From Sporosarcina pasteurii (GTDB lineage: Bacteria; Bacillota; Bacilli; Bacillales_A; Planococcaceae), in the NCBI RefSeq assembly GCF_041295575.1, contig NZ_CP160452.1, positions 930,001-994,000 on the forward strand: a stretch of DNA of 64,000 nt, given 5' to 3'. Of the stretch, positions 58,493 to 64,000 are shown in pieces. The position numbers and the translations under genes are program-made. How positions within the stretch are numbered: the stretch's first letter is position 1; the number at the start of each line of letters is the position of its first letter. The notes beneath the pieces are model-generated. The model was not told the origin of the DNA. It ran no database searches and was given only the letters and a program-made list of their open reading frames with translations.

Positions 58493-59269
58493 ATGAAGAT
58501 AGGTATTATTGGAGCAGGTTCCATTGCGACATTCATCATGGAAGAAACGCAACAAAAGCAGAAAGACGAATTGACAGTGAAAAGCTTATTTGTCCGAAAC
58601 TTAAAAAAATATGAGCAGCTCGCCGCTGATTACGGTGTCGAGTTATTTGATGACATCGATCAATTTCTAGATTCCGGTATCGACATCGTAGTGGAAGCAG
58701 CCAATGTAGCGGCAGCTCAGCAGTTTGTTCCGAAGGTGCTTGAGAAAAAAGAAGTCATCATCATTAGTATCGGAGCACTCGCTGATGAAGCATTTTTGGA
58801 AGAAGTGCGACAAGTGGGTAAGCAATACAATCATTCAATTTATCTACCATCTGGTGCAATTGGCGGAATAGATGCTATCCAAAATGCAAATGGATTAGGA
58901 GAGTTGAAAAGTGTCTTATTAACAACGAGGAAACCCGCACATTCATTTGGAGAGAACATAGTAGGGGAAAAAGTGATTTTCCAAGGTTCCGCTGCGGAAG
59001 CGATTGAAAAATTTCCTAAAAACATTAATGTTTCTATTATACTATCGCTCGCTGGAATTGGAGTGGAAAATACAAAAGTTGACATTATTGCCGATTCAAC
59101 GGTGACGAAAAATCATCATCAAATTCAAGCGGAAGGGACATTTGGCTCTATGACGTTTCAAATAGAAAACGAGCCGATGCCTACGAATGCAAACACGAGT
59201 ATGTTAGCTGCTTTAAGTGTGTTAGGCACTTTGAAAAAATTACAAACGAATATAAAGATTGGCTTATAA
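58493..59269 (+). CDS. Aspartate dehydrogenase-like protein
   Basis: 258 residues: N-terminal Rossmann domain (IGIIGAGSIATFIME) and C-terminal DUF108-type domain with LPSGAIGGIDAI, the L-aspartate dehydrogenase/NadX pattern. NAD(P)-linked deamination or reductive amination of an amino acid is likely. The true substrate in a catabolic cluster need not be aspartate. 12 bases after the ALDH gene. Confidence 0.83.
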   Translation: MKIGIIGAGSIATFIMEETQQKQKDELTVKSLFVRNLKKYEQLAADYGVELFDDIDQFLDSGIDIVVEAANVAAAQQFVPKVLEKKEVIIISIGALADEAFLEEVRQVGKQYNHSIYLPSGAIGGIDAIQNANGLGELKSVLLTTRKPAHSFGENIVGEKVIFQGSAAEAIEKFPKNINVSIILSLAGIGVENTKVDIIADSTVTKNHHQIQAEGTFGSMTFQIENEPMPTNANTSMLAALSVLGTLKKLQTNIKIGL

Positions 59270-59288
59270 AAATAAGGAGGTCGTTCAA

Positions 59289-60611
59289 ATGACTACAACG
59301 AGAACTAAACAAGTTCCGCGACTGGATGAAATGACAAGAAGCGAACTGATTCAATACTTAAAAGACACAGTGAAGCCAGAAGAAGGACTCATTCCATCTT
59401 ATATTTTCTCCCATCCAAAAGTCTATGAGCTGGAAATGGAGAAAATCTTCTTAAAGGATTGGTTATTTATCGCGCATAAGTCGGAGATTCCGAACAAAGG
59501 AGATTTTGTAACACGTGAACTTGGCGGGCAAAGCGTCATTGTGACACATGGTGCAGATGGTGAAATTCGTGTGTTACTGAATGTTTGTACACACCGCGGC
59601 ATGAAACTTTGCCGGATGGATAACGGAAATCAAAAGAACTTCACTTGTCCGTATCATGGGTTCAATTTTAAAAACACTGGCGAGCTAATTGGAATTCCGT
59701 TCCAGAAAGTTGTTTACGGCGATACGATGGATAAAAGTACAATGGGCTTGAAGGAAATCCGTCATGATGTCTATGCTGATTTGATTTTTGCGACGCTTGA
59801 CGATGATGCAGTTTCCCTTGATGAGTTTTTAGGAGATATTAAATGGTACCTCGACCTTGCATTTAACCGTGCAGAAATGGAAGTTGTGGGACTTCCGCAA
59901 AAATGGAATGTGGATGGAACATGGAAGCTGGGGTCAGATAATACAATTTCAGACTCTTATCATACATTGGTGTCTCATGGATCGATTGCAAAATTAGGCC
60001 TTGTGCCAACAGGAGATTACTCGAAATATGGTTATCAAATTTATACAGGAAATGGGCATGGGCTGAACTTAGGTATGCCGAACCCTGATGGTTTTGCGTT
60101 CCCGGAAAACCTGATCAACGAATATAAAGAACGGCTCCATGAAGACCAATACGATATTTTGAAGCAGATGAAGAACATGATTGTGTGTGTTTCCCCGAAT
60201 ATCATGATCCTCATTTCTTCGATGGAATTAAAAGGACAGCAAGTCTCCCACACATCCCTTCGGATTTGGAAGCCGACAGGTCCGGACTCCATGGAGATTT
60301 CTGCTTGGGTGCTCGTTGAAAAAGATGCGCCAGAAGAATGGAAGAGATTGTCTGAGCAAGCGAATACATTAACATTCGGCTCTTCTGGAATCTTCGAACA
60401 AGATGATACAGAGAATTTCACGGATATTACGCAAAATAGTAAGAGTCCGTATCACTTGCAAGAGAACATTGTCTACAACTATACGATGGGTATGCACCAA
60501 GAGCCAGTTGAAAACTTCGTTGGTCCAGGTATCGTCTATAAAGACAAGTTTAATGAGGCGAACTCAAGAGCATTTTTTAGAAACTGGCTTGACCAAATAA
60601 CGGCTGAATAA
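59289..60611 (+). CDS. Rieske aromatic-ring-hydroxylating dioxygenase, alpha subunit
   Basis: 440 residues. Rieske [2Fe-2S] ligands in CTHRGMKLC and CPYHGF (C-x-H...C-x2-H, about residues 98-125). The catalytic domain has the mononuclear iron motif DNTISDSYHTLVSH, with the bridging Asp and both His. ATG 59289 follows AAGGAGG. The upstream 10 codons overlap the previous gene. Adds dioxygen to an aromatic ring to give a cis-dihydrodiol. Partner beta gene follows. Confidence 0.95.
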   Translation: MTTTRTKQVPRLDEMTRSELIQYLKDTVKPEEGLIPSYIFSHPKVYELEMEKIFLKDWLFIAHKSEIPNKGDFVTRELGGQSVIVTHGADGEIRVLLNVCTHRGMKLCRMDNGNQKNFTCPYHGFNFKNTGELIGIPFQKVVYGDTMDKSTMGLKEIRHDVYADLIFATLDDDAVSLDEFLGDIKWYLDLAFNRAEMEVVGLPQKWNVDGTWKLGSDNTISDSYHTLVSHGSIAKLGLVPTGDYSKYGYQIYTGNGHGLNLGMPNPDGFAFPENLINEYKERLHEDQYDILKQMKNMIVCVSPNIMILISSMELKGQQVSHTSLRIWKPTGPDSMEISAWVLVEKDAPEEWKRLSEQANTLTFGSSGIFEQDDTENFTDITQNSKSPYHLQENIVYNYTMGMHQEPVENFVGPGIVYKDKFNEANSRAFFRNWLDQITAE

Positions 60612-60623
60612 GAGGTGAATAGG

Positions 60624-61127
60624 ATGCAGGAAAAAATTATTCTGCAATATGAAATAGAACAATGGCTCTATAAAGAAGCAGAGCTTTTGGATGAATTGAA
60701 TTTTGATGCTTGGTATGAACTGTTGGATGAAGAAATCAAGTATATAATGCCTTTAAGAATTAACCAAATGGAAGAGTCAAAACCTGATTACTCAGAAGCG
60801 ACATTACTCTTTGACGATGATTCAACAACTTTGAGACTCCGGATTGACCGGTTGAAAACAGATATGGCGTGGGCTGAATTGCCGCCGTCACGCACAAGAA
60901 GAAATGTGTCGAATGTGAAGATTAAAGAAGTGTCGGGAAATGAGGTAACTGTACGTAGTAATTTGCTGTTGTATAGAAGTAGAAGTACGGATACGACTGC
61001 TGACCTAATCTCAGGAGAGCGTGAAGATGTGCTTCGTAATGAAAACGGTAAATGGAAGTTAGTGTCACGCTGGTTCTTAGCGGATCAGACTTCTTTAGCT
61101 ACGAGAAACTTGGCGATTTTTGTTTGA
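60624..61127 (+). CDS. Ring-hydroxylating dioxygenase, beta subunit
   Basis: 167-residue SnoaL-like subunit of the alpha3beta3 oxygenase. Starts MQEKIILQYEIEQWLYKEAELLDE, with YIMPLRIN and FLLYRSR-like (here LLLYRSRSTDTTADLISGERED) motifs. ATG 60624 preceded by AAGAGGTG. Structural role. It ends the dioxygenase gene pair. Confidence 0.93.
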   Translation: MQEKIILQYEIEQWLYKEAELLDELNFDAWYELLDEEIKYIMPLRINQMEESKPDYSEATLLFDDDSTTLRLRIDRLKTDMAWAELPPSRTRRNVSNVKIKEVSGNEVTVRSNLLLYRSRSTDTTADLISGEREDVLRNENGKWKLVSRWFLADQTSLATRNLAIFV

Positions 61128-61215
61128 CGACGATTCAATTATGTAGCTACCCGTAAAATTAGGGTAGCTTCAGTTGTTATATGAAAGATTACTTATATAG
61201 TAGGGAAGTGTGAAA

Positions 61216-62016
61216 GTGGCGCAATCATTGGATGGAAAAGTTGCAATTGTGACAGGCGGAACGAACGGGATTGGAGAAGCAGTAGCCAGAGAGTATATAC
61301 AGCAAGGCGCTAAAGTTTGTATTTTGGGAAGGTCAGAGGAGAAGTTGAATGCGTTACAAGAAGAATTTAAAGACAATATATTAACGGTGAAAGGTGACGT
61401 CACAAAATATTCAAGCCATCAAGAAGCTGTCCAAAAAACGCTGAAAAGGTTCGGCAAGCTGGATATATTAGTTTCGAATGCAGGTGTGTTCGATGGCTTT
61501 GTTACATTGGAACGACTGCCTGAAGAGCATCTGGATGAAGCTTTTTCAACCATATTCGATATTAATGTGAAAGGCGGCCTCATGGCGGCAAAAGCTGCTG
61601 CTGAAGAGCTGAAGAAAACAAAAGGGAATATCATCTTCACTGTTTCTAATTCCGGGTTTTATCCGAATGGCGGAGGACCTATTTACACGGCAAGTAAGCA
61701 TGCGATTGTGGGGCTTATACGTGAGTTGGCTTATGAGTTGGCTCCTGAAATTAGAGTGAATGGCGTATCACCTGGAGGAACGATTACAGAAATCACTGCA
61801 ATCTCGTGTTTGCAAGATAGCGTGAAAAAGATTGACCCGGAAACGAGAAAGAAAAACATTGCGAGCAGAAACCCACTGCAAATTGCTCAAGAAGCAAGCG
61901 ACCACAACGGTGCTTACGTCTTATTGGCATCTGATAACGCTAAAGCGATTACAGGGACAGTTATAGAAAGTGACGGAGGTCTTGGCGTGAGAGGGATGCC
62001 TGGTATGACGTTCTAA
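61216..62016 (+). CDS. cis-Dihydrodiol dehydrogenase (BphB-like SDR)
   Basis: 266-residue classical SDR: VAIVTGGTNGIGEAV, NAG (VSNAGVFDGF), catalytic Ser region TVSNSGFYPNGGGP and YTASKHAIVG with the Tyr and Lys. The N-terminal pattern and the FYPNGGGPIYTASKHA segment match cis-2,3-dihydrobiphenyl-diol dehydrogenases. It would rearomatise the Rieske product to a catechol with NAD+. GTG 61216 fits AGGGAAG better than GTG 61210. 88 bases after the beta subunit. Confidence 0.88.
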   Translation: MAQSLDGKVAIVTGGTNGIGEAVAREYIQQGAKVCILGRSEEKLNALQEEFKDNILTVKGDVTKYSSHQEAVQKTLKRFGKLDILVSNAGVFDGFVTLERLPEEHLDEAFSTIFDINVKGGLMAAKAAAEELKKTKGNIIFTVSNSGFYPNGGGPIYTASKHAIVGLIRELAYELAPEIRVNGVSPGGTITEITAISCLQDSVKKIDPETRKKNIASRNPLQIAQEASDHNGAYVLLASDNAKAITGTVIESDGGLGVRGMPGMTF

Positions 62017-62046
62017 GGCATCGTACATCTAAGTGAATTCAATTGT

Positions 62047-62095
62047 AAAAAGACGACATTTCGATTTAAAACGAACGGAATGACGTCTTTTTCTA
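62047..62095 (+). terminator. Terminator of the dioxygenase operon
   Basis: AAAAAGACG.../...CGTCTTTTT stem with an inner TTTCG/CGGAA stem and a T-run. Confidence 0.85.
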
Positions 62096-62237
62096 TCTAC
62101 ACTTTCCCAGATGGGCCAATGTGCATGGCTTAATCTAGGAAAAAAATACATTGTCTGGCTATAAAACCGGCTAATTATTAGATAATCCATACGATAGTTG
62201 TATAGAGGATACTATATTACAATCTCATAAATCCCTG

Positions 62238-62266
62238 TTGACTTTAAATTCAGAAAAGTGTAAAGT
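62238..62266 (+). promoter_or_regulatory. Promoter of the lipoprotein unit
   Basis: TTGACT (62238-62243), 17-base spacer, TAAAGT (62261-62266). The 485-base gap 62017-62502 holds this, an operator and a terminator, no gene. Confidence 0.55.
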
Positions 62267-62291
62267 TTACTTAAGGAAGACAGATGAAATG

Positions 62292-62311
62292 TTGTTTTGT
62301 ATATAAAACAT
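62292..62311. promoter_or_regulatory. Candidate IclR operator 4 (lipoprotein unit)
   Basis: TTGTTTT-GTATAT-AAAACAT, same layout with one arm mismatch at the outer base, 54 bases after the -35 start. Confidence 0.65.
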
Positions 62312-62502
62312 AGAGCGGGATTGGGAGTGATTCTTTCTTCTGACAGCTAAATAAACTGCGGTGAAAACGGTTACAAATGAGTGTTTAGTTTAAGAAAATG
62401 AATGTTGTGAAATCCAACAAAAGGAATTAATTGTTACTCAGACCACGACAGTGGCATGCATCTTATAAATCCAACCAATAAAAGAATATAAGGGGGGAAT
62501 AA

Positions 62503-63531
62503 ATGAGGCGACTTATTGGGGGCCTATTCTTAGGATTAATAATCGGGATGTTAGGGGCATGTGGTGACCCTGGCACTGATTCTACTAAAATGAAACCCGA
62601 TACAAATTACCTAACTGAAGAGAAACAGATAGCGCGGGAAGAGGAAAAAAAGACGAATAAATTTAAAGTTACCCTTCTTGGAACTGGCTCACCTCTTTTG
62701 AGTATGGAACGGTTTGGACCGGCGACGCTGGTTGAAGTCGGAGAGGAAAAATTGTTGTTTGACGCAGGAAGAGGAGCAGCTTTGCGCCTAAGTCAAACAG
62801 GTACGCAGCCAGGAAAAGTTAACAAGTTGTTTGTTACCCACCTGCATTCCGACCATACGATTGGAATTCCGGATGTTTGGCTAACTGGTTCATTACCTAC
62901 TGCTGGGAAAAGAGAAATGTCATTTGAGGTGTGGGGGCCTAAAGGAACTAAGGATATGATGGAAAAGATGGAAGAAGCTTTTATTGCCGACATCGAAGTC
63001 CGTAAAAAGAATCAGAATAAACCACTAAATGGGCTGAATGCAGTAGGACATGATATTGAACAAGGAACAGTCTTTGAGACAAATGGGGTGGAAGTAGTTG
63101 CATTTCTAGTTGATCATGGACCGATGGAACCGAGTTATGGATACAGGATAAATTATCAAGGCCGCTCTGTAGTAATATCTGGCGATACTCGATATAACGA
63201 AAATCTAATTGAATTTGCCAAGGGGACAGACCTGCTCATACATGAAGTCGCGGCAGCCAGACCGGATAATAAATCGCCGGCCATTCAAAAAATCCTTGAC
63301 CTCCATACCACGCCTGAAGAAGCTGGACAGGTGTTTAGCAAAGTAAGTCCAAAGCTAGCTGTCTATTCGCATATTGTGTTACTGGATGGTCTAACTGACA
63401 CAGAGGCCAATTTGGCTGTTAGAACGAGCAAAGTATATGATGGCCAAGTTATCATTGGTGAAGATCTTATGTCTTTTGAAATAGGCGATGACATAAAGAT
63501 AAAAAATACAAAATTTGTACTTGATAAATAA
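62503..63531 (+). CDS. Secreted MBL-fold hydrolase lipoprotein
   Basis: 342 residues. A lipoprotein signal with lipobox GMLGACGD is followed by a metallo-beta-lactamase domain of the RNase Z/arylsulfatase-like group: VTHLHSDH, ISGDTRYNENL, LLIHEV and YSHIVLLDG. Extracellular and membrane-anchored, so not an RNase. It might process an ester or sulfate form of the pathway substrate. AGGGGGG precedes the ATG. Under the fourth operator. Confidence 0.87.
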   Translation: MRRLIGGLFLGLIIGMLGACGDPGTDSTKMKPDTNYLTEEKQIAREEEKKTNKFKVTLLGTGSPLLSMERFGPATLVEVGEEKLLFDAGRGAALRLSQTGTQPGKVNKLFVTHLHSDHTIGIPDVWLTGSLPTAGKREMSFEVWGPKGTKDMMEKMEEAFIADIEVRKKNQNKPLNGLNAVGHDIEQGTVFETNGVEVVAFLVDHGPMEPSYGYRINYQGRSVVISGDTRYNENLIEFAKGTDLLIHEVAAARPDNKSPAIQKILDLHTTPEEAGQVFSKVSPKLAVYSHIVLLDGLTDTEANLAVRTSKVYDGQVIIGEDLMSFEIGDDIKIKNTKFVLDK

Positions 63532-63793
63532 GTGCGGCTCAAGATGCCGAACTAATGGAGACTGTACTTTATTTTGTCGATGGTTAAGGAATTCGTTAAT
63601 CGTTCTACATGATTATTTTTCTGAAAGACTCGCCTCATTTTAATAACCGATTAGCAGATTACTAGTCTTAGTGATAGATCAAATGATTTGAGTTATTAAT
63701 CTCCAAGGGAGTGGACATTCATCGGAGAATGAAAAGTTAGGAAAATGCTTGTAGTTATTTCACAGGTTGACTATGAAAATTGGAGGGATAAGA
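63532..63793. other. Intergenic between the two lipoprotein genes
   Basis: 262 bases without an ORF, strong terminator or recognisable operator, so the solute-binding gene may be read from the upstream promoter. Confidence 0.5.
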
Positions 63794-64000
63794 ATGAAAA
63801 GAATTATTGCTGTACTTGTCTTTGTCTTGATGATTGGATTATTGGCGGCATGTGGCTCTGACGATCAAGGGAGTGGAACGGCTTCGGCTAAAGGAGAAAA
63901 TGAAGTCGGTCCGGTTGAAATAAAATTGGGTGTTGGCTATGCGACGGAAGAAAACTTATGGCTAATCAAAGTGGCATCCGATCTAGCACCGAATTATGGG
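63794..64000 (+). CDS. Substrate-binding lipoprotein (3' end outside window)
   Basis: The first 69 residues are present. Signal MKRIIAVLVFVLMIGLLAAC with lipobox LAAC, a Ser/Gly-rich linker, and the start of the mature domain (VEIKLGVGYATEENLWLIKV). GGAGGGA precedes the ATG. Probably the binding component of an uptake system (ABC or TRAP type cannot be told from this part) for the pathway substrate. Confidence 0.8.
   Translation, partial: MKRIIAVLVFVLMIGLLAACGSDDQGSGTASAKGENEVGPVEIKLGVGYATEENLWLIKVASDLAPNYG

Overview
The window comes from a low-GC, endospore-forming Gram-positive bacterium of the Bacillales, most likely Sporosarcina (Planococcaceae). The evidence is a GerA-type germinant receptor operon, the late sporulation regulator gerE, Bacillus subtilis-like gene order over most of the first 31 kb, and urease subunits (ureABC) whose sequences match, as far as I can recall, the structurally characterised Sporosarcina pasteurii enzyme. 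No database search was run.

Bases 1-31,200 are a core region syntenic with B. subtilis: pheT (truncated by the window edge), rnhC, zapA, a cvpA-family gene, polX, mutS2, yshE, lcfA-fadR-fadB-etfB-etfA, trxA, uvrC, lysC behind a lysine riboswitch, yslB, sdhCAB, a thioesterase, gerE, a MarR gene, racE, rph, an XTP/dITP pyrophosphatase gene and ysnB. A four-gene ger receptor operon and purU sit between pheT and rnhC. mutS2 is cut by one in-frame TAG just before its ATPase Walker A motif. FadR-type operators precede fadR and the thioesterase gene.

Bases 31,200-48,400 are accessory. They hold a small ORF, a DUF420/CtaM-like membrane protein, tRNA-Arg(UCU), a structured-looking untranslated leader followed by a protein made of three fused RidA domains, the urease operon ureABCEFGD, two adjacent paralogous EamA-type transporters, a histidine phosphatase, an alpha/beta hydrolase and a decayed sugar/sorbosone dehydrogenase gene. 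Twelve bases from the 3' end of tRNA-Arg recur at 48,351, a possible attachment-site trace.

Bases 48,400-64,000 start with gene debris and a group II intron 3' fragment. A catabolic cluster follows: cupin, ferredoxin-NADP reductase, meta-cleavage-product-type hydrolase, IclR regulator, extradiol dioxygenase, SDR, ThDP enzyme, aldehyde dehydrogenase, aspartate-dehydrogenase-like protein, Rieske dioxygenase alpha and beta, BphB-like cis-diol dehydrogenase, then an MBL-fold lipoprotein and the start of a solute-binding lipoprotein. Together they encode an upper aromatic pathway: ring dihydroxylation, diol dehydrogenation, meta cleavage and hydrolysis. A side module of amino-acid dehydrogenase, ThDP lyase and aldehyde dehydrogenase is attached.

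The main regulatory discovery is a palindrome of 7-6-7 form (KTGTTTY-N6-AAAACAH). It occurs four times, each 48-54 bases downstream of the first base of a TTGAC-type -35 box, upstream of the cupin, the hydrolase-iclR pair, the dioxygenase operon and the lipoprotein unit. It is the probable operator of the IclR protein and defines a candidate uncharacterised aromatic regulon.
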